In this document: in pieces, positions 14,684 through 26,886 of the stretch
Position numbering within the stretch: position 1 is the first letter of the stretch
Layout: each line of letters opens with the position of its first letter
DNA from: Pagrus major
Taxonomy: Eukaryota; Chordata; Actinopteri; Spariformes; Sparidae
Length of the DNA: 64,000 bases
Assembly: GCF_040436345.1 (NCBI RefSeq)
Contig: NC_133237.1
Span: forward strand, 22,201,749 to 22,265,748
Direction of reading: 5' to 3'
Position numbers and translations under genes: made by a program
Notes under the pieces: generated by a model
Seen by the model: only the letters and a program-made list of their open reading frames with translations
Database searches by the model: none
What the model was told of the DNA's origin: nothing

Positions 14684-15030
14684 TCCAAGCCCTGCCAGAG
14701 CTTTACAGGTTGAACGTCCCAGGAACCCCCGGCAGCCCACTTCAATCAGCTTGCATAGAGCCCCCCAGCCTCAGCTTCTGCACTGCTCCACCAGCTCGTG
14801 GTATTCAGCAAGCTTCCTCTCGTGAGCCTCCTCCATGTGTTCTTCCCAGGGAACAGTCAGCTCCCACATGATCATCTGCTTGGTGGAGTCTGAGAAGATG
14901 ATCACACCAGGGCAGAGTCTCGTGTGCATGATGTGATCAGGGAATTTTGAGTTGTTTTCCCAGATCCACTCTCAGCTGCCAGTCTGAGGCTTTGGACAGT
15001 CCGCCTGGTCTTGTCTGTGGGCGCCCGAAG
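14684..15030 (-). pseudogene. Decayed LINE-type retroelement ORF fragment (C-terminal end)
   Basis: On the minus strand the translation contains the blocks FPDHIMHTRLCPG, WELTVPWEEHMEEAHERK and IEVGCRGFLGRS. This pattern (ELTVPWE..MEEA.ERK, then EVGCRGF) is a recurring C-terminal segment of reverse-transcriptase-bearing LINE-like proteins in fish and other animals (recognised from memory, clade not assigned). It is broken by an in-frame TGA at 14773-14771 and by a one-base shift just before FPDH, upstream of which SDWQLRVDLGKQLK is read in another frame. No reverse transcriptase domain is present in the window. Confidence 0.7.
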
Positions 15031-16954
15031 TTAAAGTAGAAAAGGAATATGGAATTTAGGAAGCAGCTTTCTTCAGCTTCGTCAATGTGGCGTGATTGTG
15101 GGTGACAATGTTTTCCTAAACCTCACCAAACTGCGAGCGTATGACGAAGGTTCGCTAGGCTAGAAACGTACTGCACTGCAATTCCCCCGTGTACTTGCAT
15201 TACACAGAACAGGTGGGCCTAATTGATCCCACTAAGAGCTGTTGGATTCTGTTCTGTTAAACATTTTGCCCTGATGAAGGTTTCGGTTTCCTTTCTCCTA
15301 ATGTTTGCATTCACCCCAAGTGTATTGTAGGTTACTTATCTGATTACTGCTTTGCGCCTTAATATGGTGAGAGAATTCCAAGACTCCGGTTGCAGATTAA
15401 CTTTATAAGAGTGAAATTTCAGCTTAATTATTCAGGGAAATATCAAACTATTTGTATCAGCAGTGGTGTGTTCAGTGTACCACTGCAACCAACTATCTGA
15501 GGGTGGCAGAGTTTACTAGAAGATGCTGTATAGTTTTAGATATCTTCCTCAGAAGTCACATCACAATCAGCTTATTTACACAAATAAATTTGATCAACAT
15601 GACATAAAAAATGATTTACACTTGGTAACATTTTGATAATGTTTCTTTATTCATTCCGTCAATCACATGAAATTTTCTTCAAACCATCTGTTTTCCAACT
15701 TCGACAGCAACAACAAATCCAACATCAATATCTTCCAAGAGATTCATGATAGACTACTACAGTGCAGACAGCCGAGTGCCTTACAGGTACGCACGTTAAT
15801 AGTCTGCTGAATGCACACTGAAGTTTTCTCCCAGATTTCTCAATATTCTGCTTCTGGCAAAGGAGTAAGTTTTTGTTCTGTTTGTTGTCCAAAGAACTGA
15901 TAAGTAAGTAAGTACTGTGGATCAGGCCCAAAGTGAGAGCTGCCTGGGTTGTGGTTTGGAGGATTATAACATCAATTTATAAAATTGGTTAGAATGCAGT
16001 AAATGTGTCCATCGGGCACGATGAGAATATCAATATATTAAGGAGGATTAGTCCTCTAACACAGCCACACCAAGTTTAAGGTTGCAGCTCATGAAGTATT
16101 GAGCAGACGCTTGAAATAAAGTGAGAATCACAAGATTAAACCACCTCTTTTTACAAAAAGAGCCTCTCAGACCAAACCTATATTTTGTGTAAAATTGCAC
16201 ACAGGAGACAAAAAAGCCATTAGCACACTTTTGAGTGCGAAGAATGCCAATTGCTCGAACAAGCAGTTGCATGGGACAACCAAGAACAACTTATCACCAT
16301 CATTGAAATTTTCAAGACACCGACACAGACTGGTTAGCAGTCAAAATGTGTCCTTTTGCAGGAAAAGTTTAGTCTTCTTTGACAAACATATGGACTTTGA
16401 TCTGCATGTGAAGAAAGTGGTCCTATCTTTTTTCTTTCAACTAAGGACCAGTGCCTAAATCAAATCTGTATTACCCTTTCAAGTTCTGGAAACACTAATT
16501 CATGCTTTTATCTGCTCGCGTCTTGATTGATACACTGTTCACCACCCTGAGTCATATACTTCCTTCTCTCTACTCCAGTCGTCAAACGCGGCCACCAGAC
16601 CTTTATGTTGTTCTACTAGCATGCTACAAGTGATTGCTTGTCCAAATCAGCAGATATTAAAAATAATAGTAAACAACCAGGATGTGAGACATGTAAATAC
16701 GGTGGGTTTTAAACTGGTGCACAAGATCAAACAAGTCGATACAAGTGAAACATAAGTTACATAAAGAAATGTCCTTTGTGTTCCCCCAGGTGCGAGCATT
16801 TAGCCATGCTACTAGCACACCTGCGACTGACACTAAACTCTGAGGTCAGTGGGTGCCCGATCTGAGCAGTGCAGCTGTCAAAGATGGCGGACACGCTCAC
16901 ACATGTGCTACTCAGACAAGGTAGTGACAACCCTTCCAACTCTGCATGTCTCTG
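15031..16954. other. Intergenic DNA, nothing recognised
   Basis: About 1.9 kb between the LINE relic and repeat A copy 2. Only chance frames are present, and no repeat family could be named. Confidence 0.45.
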
Positions 16955-17274
16955 TCCCCTCCCCACACCTCTGCCTTCTTTTTTTTTTTTATCCAGTCTC
17001 CTCATCTTTAACCTCTAGCCCAGGTGGCTGGTCCCACCTGTCGAACCATGCGATTGGTCCCTTCATCATTCTCAGAAAACCAATTGGTGGTCGCCAGTGC
17101 CTGTTACAAAATCAAGAGATCTACCAGGTGCAAGTTATCAGGCAATCAAATGAGTTAAGGGCAGTGCAGACATCAAGCAGTGACAGGAAGTGCAGACACA
17201 AATCAAGTTGCAACAATAAAAGCATGCAATAAAACAAACTCAAACAAATAACACAGCACACAACAATATAAAAT
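16955..17274 (+). repeat. Dispersed repeat A, copy 2
   Basis: Second copy of the repeat at 6209-6548, in direct orientation. Differences are a T-run replacing a pyrimidine-rich stretch (near 16978-16990), scattered substitutions, and small deletions at the 3' end. Both copies end in an A-rich tail-like stretch (aacaataaaagcatgcaata and caacaatataaaata), as in retroposed elements. Flanking DNA does not match, so this is a dispersed element, not a segmental duplication. Confidence 0.8.
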
Positions 17275-19388
17275 ACCTTACTATACCAGACTTCATCTGT
17301 TCCTGCTCACTGCGATGCTCTAATTTTCAGATGACCAGTTATGTTTCAACAAAGATTTACAAAGTAATTATTAATTGATCTTCCCAGTACCTTGTCGTGT
17401 TGTTCAGCTTATACATCTTCTGGTCTCTGGTGTGGCTTTACAATAATTTCTGACCTTCACCATCAATATTTCCAGGACCTGACAGGAGCTGTCAATGCCA
17501 CAAATCTGACCAGTACTGATGGCACACACTAATCAACAACATAACCCCCACCCTGACTCCATGCTCCGGCATCAATGGCGGATGTTTACCAGAATTAAGA
17601 GGAATGACCCCATGTCAGCGCCAGATATAAATATCAATCATCTGATGATAAACGATGCAGTCGAGGGAAACTGAAAGGGTTCTGCTTCTGTGTAAGAGCT
17701 GATAACTCTCTCCAAACATATCTCGTCCTTCACCAGAATGTCAGAGTCAACCTGTTTCAGAGACAAAAGAATGCAATGATTAAACTCCTGCCTTCAGCCA
17801 GGGAAGCTCGACACTCTGGAGGATAACATGAGCCAAGGTCATCGCATTCACAGTCCAAAGCAAGGCTCCACGGGTGTGTTTGCTTGTTGTTGTTTTCCCC
17901 TCCGAGCACCCGCCGAAGAAATATGAAGGCTGAAACGTGAAAGGGAGAGGGAACGTCGGGAGAAGGATCGGTCGGAGAACTATCAATGTGGCGGACTGTA
18001 ATCTATTACAATGACGTTCCCGAAGATCAAAAGCAATGAGCTGCTGACTGTTTGATAAACTGCAAGCTTACACTGCAGTATGGTCTTAACTATGATTCAT
18101 TACTGTCACTGGATCTTCTATGAAAATAAAAGAGGTGCCCGAGGAGGCTGCTGGATTCCAGCCACACTAAATTGCTGTAAATTGCCTCTGCATTTCATGT
18201 AAAGACTTTTTTTTGTGGAGTTCATTTTGGTCTGTTTTCTTTCCTCTTGCCTTTATTTTACCGCTAATTAAAAATGCATGAAAATGAGAGTTTTAAGATT
18301 CTCACGAGTTTGCCACTGGGTTTTCAAGTTTACATACTCAAGGCACAGTCTGATATTTTATTCATTAGTGTGTTTCCTTATATCATAGTTATAGAGGTAG
18401 ACTTAAACAGCTTGCCTCAAAGTCACAGCTGACACTTCTTACTTCATGAAGAAGCTAACTGCAGCAAATGCTCTCCAGCTCTCGAGTGCTTCATCTCATC
18501 TCCCACAGCAACGGCTAAATGAACTCTTACGGCTCTATAGAGACAATATGAGTTGTCATATTGAGGTCAGAAATCGGTGGAATGAGAGGTAATACTTTGC
18601 TAACCACCAGGGATAAAACTTTATTCGAAAAAATATCTCCAATATGAAATTCTGTTTCATGTCATCCTCAGAGAAAATGTTTGTTTTAAACCATGTATCT
18701 TTAAATTATGCATTTTCATCTTCAGATGAAGATATGTCTCAAGAATTTCTAGTTATTACAACGGTGAGATTAGGGCTGTTACATGCATTTTAAATTCAAG
18801 AATTAATAAGCAACGGCGGTGCGTATGAGTGTAGAAAGGCTGTTTGGAAGGCCGGCCAGAGACTGGTGGGAATTGAAGGAGAGAGCTTGATACACAGCAC
18901 ACACACACACACACACACATAAAGCAGCAAGGCTCTGGGTTAGGGTGCTGCTCTGGTATAAGTTAACGGTTGGCTGACTCATTACAGCGCTGTGAGTACA
19001 CTCATTAGTCAGTTTCTGTGGGCACTAAAACTGTTTAAACGCGCCTTTAAATGGTCACCAAAATTCACTGTGTACTGAAGTGCTCGTATGATTCTTCGGA
19101 GTATTGGACGATCTGTAATTCATTCTGCTGGGTTCATTGTTATTCTCATTGGTGAAAGGGAGAGTCTGGGGAGTGTGATAGGGCCTCTTCTTACTGTTAA
19201 TTAGCGGAGCAGAGAGGATGGCTTTTTTTTAAACTTGTCAGGGACATGACACAAGGCCATTAGGTGACTGGGAAATTTGACTCGCTGCGATATCGCTGAA
19301 ATACAATCTGTAGTTCACTTCTCATTTTCAAAAGCTATCTTTCACCAGGGAAATGGAGAGCCAACGAGGCAGTCAGTGCTTCCGATGT
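17275..19388. other. Intergenic DNA, nothing recognised
   Basis: Contains a (CA)11 run and short chance frames. No exon or named repeat is seen. Confidence 0.45.
18898..18919 (+). repeat. (CA)11 microsatellite
   Basis: Perfect CA dinucleotide run in intergenic DNA. Confidence 0.95.
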
Positions 19389-20460
19389 TTAAAGGGACAG
19401 TTCACCCTAAAATCAAAATAAGTGGCAGATAAAGTGCATTTGAAAAAGTCAACAACCTTCCCAGTCGCCAGTTTAAAATGATACATTCACATTTGTACGT
19501 ACATATCATAGGTCACATACAGATCACATTTACATCACATGTTTATAACCTGACTTTCACATCGAGATGCGGAGAGGATGGCAGTGGAGTTAGGCTGGAG
19601 TTAGGCTGGAAGGCAGGCAAGCCAGTGACCGCAGTTCAAAACTGTGTTTCAACATTTATAAACGTCAAACTGCTGGATATTTTTAATGTCTAGCAGTGTT
19701 TGTGGGAACCAAAGCAGGTATTTTAAGCCAAAACATGATCTTCTTCTGACCTTAACCAAGTGGTTTGCGTTCCTAAATCTTACGAGACCATAAGCACAGC
19801 GTTGTCACAAGATAAAATTGGAAATTGAACCTGAAGAAGCGTAAAGTTGCAACATAAGGAAAACATAAAGCTTTAACATATCCGTGATTTGCAGAAGCAT
19901 TCATTGCATTGCATTTATTCTGTCACATGGGTGGCAACAACAATGTTTCTCTCCAGAAATCATGACCTGGTTACTCAAGACCTTGTTATGAGCAGTTTTA
20001 TGTCAGAAATATTTTCTTTTCGTACGCGCAGAAGGAAGCGTGCATCTACTCATGAACAAGATGCTTCTGGTGAACTAAGCTAACTGAGCTAGTTAAAGCT
20101 ACAGCTCAGCCAAAGGACCCGATTAATGTTCACATCTTCCTCGCCATGAGCACAAGCCTCTCGTCCATGAGTAGACTGTTCCTTCTGCAAAGCCATACTA
20201 GAAGAAAACAGTTCCTCCATGTAGCTGCTCACATGAAAGTCTGTGACTCATCATTGAGTTTTTCCAGTGTATTTTGCTGCTTTGATCGCCAGAAAGCCTA
20301 GTGCCATCTAGTTCCATTATATCTGAGAGAAGGCACATCTCTCGGGCTGATAGCTCCAACACTTTGCAACTCACACCAAAACAATCTAGTTGGAGAGATG
20401 GTACTAAAAGTGAGAGAAAAAACATATTTTTTTTTATTTTGGGGTGAACTGTTCCATTAA
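19389..20460. mobile_element. Non-autonomous DNA transposon-like element with ~29-bp terminal inverted repeats
   Basis: The left end reads ttaaagggacagttcaccct and the reverse complement of the right end reads ttaatggaacagttcacccc. The inverted repeats agree at roughly 25 of 29 positions. Both ends abut TTAA, which would fit a TTAA target duplication (piggyBac-like), but this is inference. The ~1.07 kb interior has no transposase frame. The gggacagttcaccc terminus is common in teleost repeats (known from memory). The interior matches fragments at 181-500 and 57725-57965. Confidence 0.6.
19480..19931 (+). repeat. Dispersed repeat B, copy within the TIR element
   Basis: Contains ataacctgactttcacatc, gaaggcaggcaagccagtga, aggtattttaagccaa and gtaaagttgcaacata, which recur at 181-500 and/or 57725-57965. 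It includes a small tandem duplication, ggagttaggct repeated twice near 19586-19608. It lies wholly inside the 19389-20460 element and may be its own internal sequence. Confidence 0.65.
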
Positions 20461-22236
20461 GTCTGAGTTGACTCCAGTGTGTGCTCACGGTTGCATTTAT
20501 AGAGGGCTTTCAAGGATGCATGGAAACATCCTAACAGTATAAATAAGCACATCTGAGCACACAGGAGGCATTTTGTTCTTGTCTCCGTCCACATTAAGCC
20601 AACAAACAGAATTCTCTAGAGAAAGTAAAGCAGCCACATCGCTCCACTTCATGTGTATAAAAATAATGTCATAAATGATAAATCTCCTTCAGATTTAATT
20701 AAGGTACCGATTCACTCCCTTTCAGCGCTCTGGGTGGCGTTTTTTCTGCACATATAAACGTGGAGATGCAGCATTTACATCAGGGTCGTTTAGAAATGCA
20801 GATGCTTTCATGTTTCAGCGTTTCATTATTATTGAACGATCTGGCTTGTTTGAAATTTCCCAGATTCAGATTCAGACATTCAGACACTGTTGCCTTCATG
20901 CACATTTAATAATGTTTGTGCTCCTGACAAGTACCATAAAATTTCTATTCCAGCTTTTATAATGCAGGTAATAGTAATAAAAACATTTATGTGAACCCCG
21001 GCGCCTCTGCAGCCAAACTCTCCTCCGCTGTCAGACGCTTTTCACACTTTAAGAGGATTCTTGGTACCATGTGGGGGCTGGAGAGAAATAGGAATAAAAA
21101 CCACATGATAAAGTGTTACTTTTAGAGATGTGACAGGTAATAAAGAATCCCAAGCCAAGCTTAACAAATACATTAGACCATTTCTCTAAGCTCGGGGACA
21201 TATTAGTGCAGTTGGAGAATATTCATTCATAAATAAATAATGGTGAAACAGCTTATGGGGGCATCTGGCTTTATATTCGTATTAGCTGCTGTGCTCATGC
21301 AACCATGTATCATGATAAAGAGGATTCATGAGCGCTGAAGCCTTTTTAAAATATGGTTCCTTCAAGCCTCTTGTTCCTGTAGGAAAGCATAACATAAAGA
21401 GTCATGCAATGTTTCTTTTTTCTACTGCCTGTTAATCCCATAATGTGCAGGTTTCACTGCAAAAATGTGGACATTTGATAACCTGGGTCAGTGTGAGAAA
21501 CTGCAGACTGCACTAGAATATTCTCATGGTGGAAAAGGTTCATTGACTCTCAGATAAACAGTTTGTACACTACTTGATACTTGGCAGGTCAGTGTGTATA
21601 CGTACTTGTGTGTTACATTGACAGTTTTGGCTCTACTGTCTTCCTCATAAAACATCCAACAGGTGGTCGAATAACTTTAATGGTTGCAAATTGCGAGACA
21701 GTGACTTCAGGTGCTGACTGTCAGCTTTCTGAGCACAGTATACCAGGTGTTAGAAAGCTGGTAGGCCCATTATCCCTGTTTACAGCCCACTGGGTCCATT
21801 TCCAGATTCTTGTTAGCCTCCTTAATCCAGCTGCGTTACTTGTTACTTTCAGATATGGAGACATCTCAGCCCGTGAGGTGGCTTTTGTTCAAAAATGGCC
21901 AACTTTAGGTTTTCTGAAGTGGTTTGTTTTGTCACAGCCTAAGTGTACGGCCAGGAAAATGTTCTGCTCTTCTTTTTTGTTTGTTTTGTTTTGTTTTGAT
22001 AGTCTTTTCCTGCTGTCTTTCTTTTTTGTTTGTGATATATCTGATCCATGTTCTAAAATATCTGATAGATCTCACAAACAAAGATGCTTCCTCTTATTGC
22101 TTATTTTACTTTATTTACACCAGGAACATCCACTCAGTATCAATACCACAGTTCAGTCTGTGAAGGTAAACAAACAAGAACCCCAATCTGAAGGTTCACG
22201 ACACAATCCTCACGTCTCCTCTGTATTCCACTAATG

Positions 22237-22267
22237 TTTGCATATATATATCATGCATATATGCAAA
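22237..22267. repeat. Inverted repeat with 11-bp perfect arms and octamer-like motifs
   Basis: Arms tttgcatatat and atatatgcaaa around a 9-bp loop. The outer parts contain ATGCAAA(T), similar to POU-factor octamer sites. It may be only AT-rich DNA folding back on itself. Confidence 0.6.
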
Positions 22268-23324
22268 TTAAGCTCTGCGGCATCGACCTGCTCACTGACA
22301 GTTCAGGCATGTTTTATCCCGCCTTGACGGAAATATGGTCAAACACAGAATCACATGTCCTGTGCTGTCAGTAGAAATCAAAGGGTCATTACGACCTGTC
22401 ATTCTGATCCTACAGCAGAGAGTGAGATAATGAATACAAACTCATGCTATTGCTGTACATGCCAGCACAGTGATAATACTGCTGAGGTTAAAGGAAGTTG
22501 AACAAAAGAAAGAGTTTGTAGTCTCAAGCGTCTTATGAAGCATTTAAGATACTGTCATATATGCAAATATATATCAAAATATGATTTTCAGAATAGATGT
22601 ATATGTGCTAATGATATAATGTCATTATGTTAATTTCCATGTAAATACAGACAAAACCTCGTTATTCTGCATTAATTACACTTTACAGTAATCCCCATAT
22701 TATACTACTGCAACTTGTCATTCTATTGATTTAACTGATTCTACTTTTGTTATTTCTCAGCATTTTCTTCATATCACCACATCAATGCACCTCAACTCTC
22801 CACCTTTTTCACAACCACCACCACACACACATACACACACACCCTAAAGTGTAGCATGACCCCACCACACAAACATCAACTCACAAAATCACTATTGTGA
22901 TATTAGACAAATACATTTTTTTAAGCATGTTATTTTCATAAAAGAAGAAAAATCAACACCGTAACAGCATTGTGATTGGATGTGCATGTGTGTGCGCATC
23001 TATATTAAAATCAACTCACTGTTCAGATGGCTCTGATCGAAATCAGGAAGAGTGACGATTTCTCTCCGAGCTAATCTTGGTGTATTTGCTTTGTCTGAAA
23101 CTGAAGATAAAGAAAGAAAGGAAATGACAGCAGGGAATAATAAAAATTCAATAAAGAAAACAAGGAACAAAAAAGAAGAAAAAAAAACAGGTTCCCATTT
23201 TTTCTGAAATTTCACTTGTCTTGAACCACTGATGGATCCCCAAGTGCTTGGATCTGAGTTTGCAGGTATTGAGTACCATTCAGGACTCCTGATGACAGGG
23301 GCGACATGGCCCTCAGCCAAAAGA

Positions 23325-23325
<1 letters not shown>

Positions 23326-23378
<53 letters not shown>
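23326..23378 (+). repeat. (CA)n microsatellite, ~26 units
   Basis: Uninterrupted CA dinucleotide run of about 53 bp. Long and pure enough to be length-polymorphic between individuals. Confidence 0.97.
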
Positions 23379-23380
<2 letters not shown>

Positions 23381-25483
23381 CACTGAAGGATACACCACAT
23401 CTGCAGCCTCCCCACCTTTACCCCGCTCTGCCGGTGCCTTGGATCACTGCTCATGTTGTCCAACACTGTTCCGCCTGGGAAAGATCTCCACTGTCAGTCT
23501 CCAAGCTGTCGGCGACGCTGACCCGCCGGACCCCGGACGAATCCTGCAATAGAAATCAAACAGCCCTCCCTCTCTGTAGTGAGAGTCTGTTGCTGTCTAG
23601 TCCTGCTTTGAACATTAAACCCTGTGAAGGTTGATTGAGTGGTCCCTGGGAAGAAAAAGAAAAAAAAAAAACCGGGGTAACAAACAAGCAGTGAGAAAGT
23701 GAATGTGAAATGCAGCTCAGCAGCAAATGGGAGAAAACAGGCCACTAATTGGCTGCTACAAGGAGGAACATGACAAATTAATGCTGATAGTCGGGCAGCT
23801 CATTTTGTTTTGGTACATTATTTCCCACTTTACAAATAAATGTTTAAAAACAACTACATCTTGCAGTGTTTATGAGTGTATTCATCCACAACTGTCCTGC
23901 TAGAAGAAGACCACCTTCCTCATTATGGACTAAAATGAGTCACTGTTCACGGCTGCCATTGTTCTTATTTTATATGTGAGAGCTCAGTCGCTGTGAGGCC
24001 TAGACACTTCATAATCTGTTGTTACAGACAGGTTCATGTTGGTGACCTTTAGCTGTGCCAACACATGCATATTACGCTTAGGGTCTCACACCTCTCAGCT
24101 AGTACCTCTCTGTCTCTGTCTTTTCCTGCTTCTTCCCTTGAATTCCAACCGCCTTTTCTTGCCTTCTAAAATCAATTGTTATTGATTTTTCTGCACTCTC
24201 TGGGGTGGAGTCAAAAGAGGGGACAAAGGAGATAAAACCACAGGCGAATTGCTAAAGTAACTCCACTGTACCGTGGGGGACTGATATTATCATGAGAGAG
24301 GAGTCAGATGCCAGTTCGACTCCATTTAAAGGCACCGGAGAAGACGAGCAAATGGCATCCGCTGCTAACCAGGAAATTTCTAATGATTCATGAGGTGGAG
24401 CTCAGCCAAGATCTAACTGGCTGCTGACATGCTGATGCCAGTCAAACATACTGTACATAGAGACACTGTGGGTTAAAAGATGCTTTAAGGTTAATGAGTA
24501 CTTAATACTGCTATACTTATTCTTACATTCACATTTTGAATCCAGGGCTTCTACTTGAAATTTAGTCAAGTTAACTATTTAACTATTAACAAATGAATAG
24601 TGGCTTAAAGTTGGCTGTTAGAGCCTCTCCAGGAATGTGTGTATAATGTACAAACACTGATTATAATCTAATCATGATACAGCCAAGAACATTAAATCTT
24701 ATAAAATATTACTAGTATATCATTCACTTTTCAACTGAACAAGTGAAATGTTTTGCTGTCGTCGCAGCCATGGGTGCAAAACTATAATGACAAGTGGACT
24801 CCGAGTACAATCTGGGCTCAGACACGCTTGCATCTGCACATCTCAGTTCCTGCACCTCCTATATTCTGCAGCCAGGAGAAGCTTGAAATAATAATCCTGC
24901 CCAGAAATTTAGAGCCACTCATGTATCGCACAGCCTTGAGGTCTCAGATAATACATAGTCTCTGCAGCGGTGAGACAATGAGCAGTGGATTTGTGCGCTC
25001 GTACACATGCTCGCCCAAACCCGGCAGGATATAAACTGGATAAAAGGGGAATCTTTTCACATTAAAATAAGAAATTCTTCAAAATGTGTCTCATGCTGCG
25101 AGAGCACATGTGACAGCTGTGAGAATACAAACGCCTGTATGGAGACAGACTGTGGACTGTGTGTCATGTAGATCTGAAAACTGAGCCCACTGTTGATTGG
25201 TGAAACTCATTACTGGCTCGAGGTGAGATCACAGGTTTTTTTTTTTTTTTACATTAATCCATCTGAAGCTGTGAAATAGTAGCAGCAGTTATGGAACTTT
25301 AATGTTCATTTTACTTACATTTTATTGCTGCAGTAAGTCTCTATATGAAATCCAAGAGCTTCATGTTATATGACGTCCTGCTGAGAGACAATCTGTTAGA
25401 GGAAAGCTCCCTCTAGTGTACAACGAAGACACCCACACAAATAAACATTAACAATCACACGTCACTAGAACTGTTTCAATATT

Positions 25484-25489
25484 TTTAAT
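25484..25489 (-). terminator. Candidate distal poly(A) signal ATTAAA for usp31
   Basis: On the minus strand ATTAAA is followed 20-45 nt later by a GT-rich tract (tgtgattgttaatg, then ttgtgtgggtgtc), the usual layout of a vertebrate cleavage site. One of several candidates in the downstream region. Confidence 0.3.
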
Positions 25490-26860
25490 CAGGTTTTTCA
25501 TTTTGTACTTGCATGGGTAAACCAAGAAAGTATATACACATTTGTCCTTTTGGAGAAATAAAAAAAAAACATCAAAAGTGCATACATGATAACAAAAGAG
25601 CAATAAATTAACACGGAAGACTTTGACACAGTCTAGAGAACTGACTTTAAAAAACAAAATAGAAAAACAAAAAAATAAAGGGGCAATTGCTGGAACAGAG
25701 GCCCTAATGTGGAATAAAATAATAAACTTTGGGCCCGTTCAGACAATGCAGATGCCAATAATAAACTCATGAACCTAGTAAGACAAGAAATACAGTAAAA
25801 CAGCCGTAATAAGTGAAAAAAGTATCAATGAATGCAACACAGTATTTTACAAAATGCATTATGAATGACATTATAAAAAATCATAATACAAAGACAAAAA
25901 GGTCAAAGGGAAGACATGCTATGTATTTAGCACTGTAGTGTTCATTGTTAGCTTAGAAAATCTAAATGAGACTCATGACATTCATTCATTACACAGCTCC
26001 TGCATCCTCCAAAGAAAGTAAACTATCCGTTACAATTTGATCTGCTTAAGGCTCCTGAAACGTCTCAGTATCATCATCATTTAGTGTTTACATCTGTAAA
26101 ATGTCCCCAAAACAAAGTCCAAAAACAAATTCTCAACTGAAGTTCCTTCATTCAAGTCCCTTAAAGTCACAACACTTGTCAATGCAGCTATATTGCTCTA
26201 GTTCTCCAGTATCTGCAGAATCTTAAGTCTGTGGCTCAAATGTAGGATTAAGGTCTTTCACTGTCAGTGGTTATTGCAGCTTTGATTCAGTGGTGAATTG
26301 CCTACACAGTCATGTTGCAGATACTGGCATTAATTAATGGTTTCACCTTGGAAAAGTGGAACTTTCTGCGACTCAAGAATAAAACAATGTGTTACAACAA
26401 TAACTCAGTGAATGGATTCTCTAATCTTAATTAAATTCTGCGGGGACGCCTATATGCACTTTAACAATTAGAGTGACTGATGTTTTACAGCCACTCCACC
26501 AGTTATCAGAAACAAATAGTGGTGCTGCTTTAAGCGTGTCTGGAAGTTGTCGTTTGCTTGCCGATAAACTGCCTGTCTGGAATTAAAAAATAATAAAAAT
26601 CACATCTTGATTGGAATGATTGATGTGGCATAAATACTACAAAAAGTATCAACTAAACATTTATATTTTAATGTCACTGTTAATTACATACTGCAATAGA
26701 AAACTACAAATTTACTATATGTCTTTATTGCATTTAGCTATATATATTGAGTTTTCTTTATATTAGAGACTGACCACATCTTTGATGCAGCTGAGAACAT
26801 TTCAACAGGGGTTCACAAACTGTTTTCACTGAAGTGAATAAATGAAAGGCTTTTTCACAA

Positions 26861-26886
26861 TACATACGTACATACATACATACATG
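26861..26886 (+). repeat. (TACA)n tetranucleotide repeat
   Basis: TACA units with one TACG variant, in the putative usp31 3' UTR. Confidence 0.85.

Larger units (their letters stand above)
20461..25469. other. Intergenic DNA with CA repeat and a CpG-rich patch
   Basis: Includes a 217-codon open frame (21581-22234) starting at a non-ATG codon, with no protein resemblance, and a CpG-rich patch at 23382-23552. No confirmed gene. Confidence 0.45.

Noticed and set aside
21581..22234. 217-codon plus-strand open frame
   Set aside because: Starts at a non-ATG codon, includes a long T-rich low-complexity stretch translated as Phe/Leu runs, and resembles no protein family.
1..25469. hs3st2 or other 16p12 neighbours expected beside usp31
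   Set aside because: The large sulfotransferase-domain exon of hs3st2 would show as a long open frame; none is present in the window.
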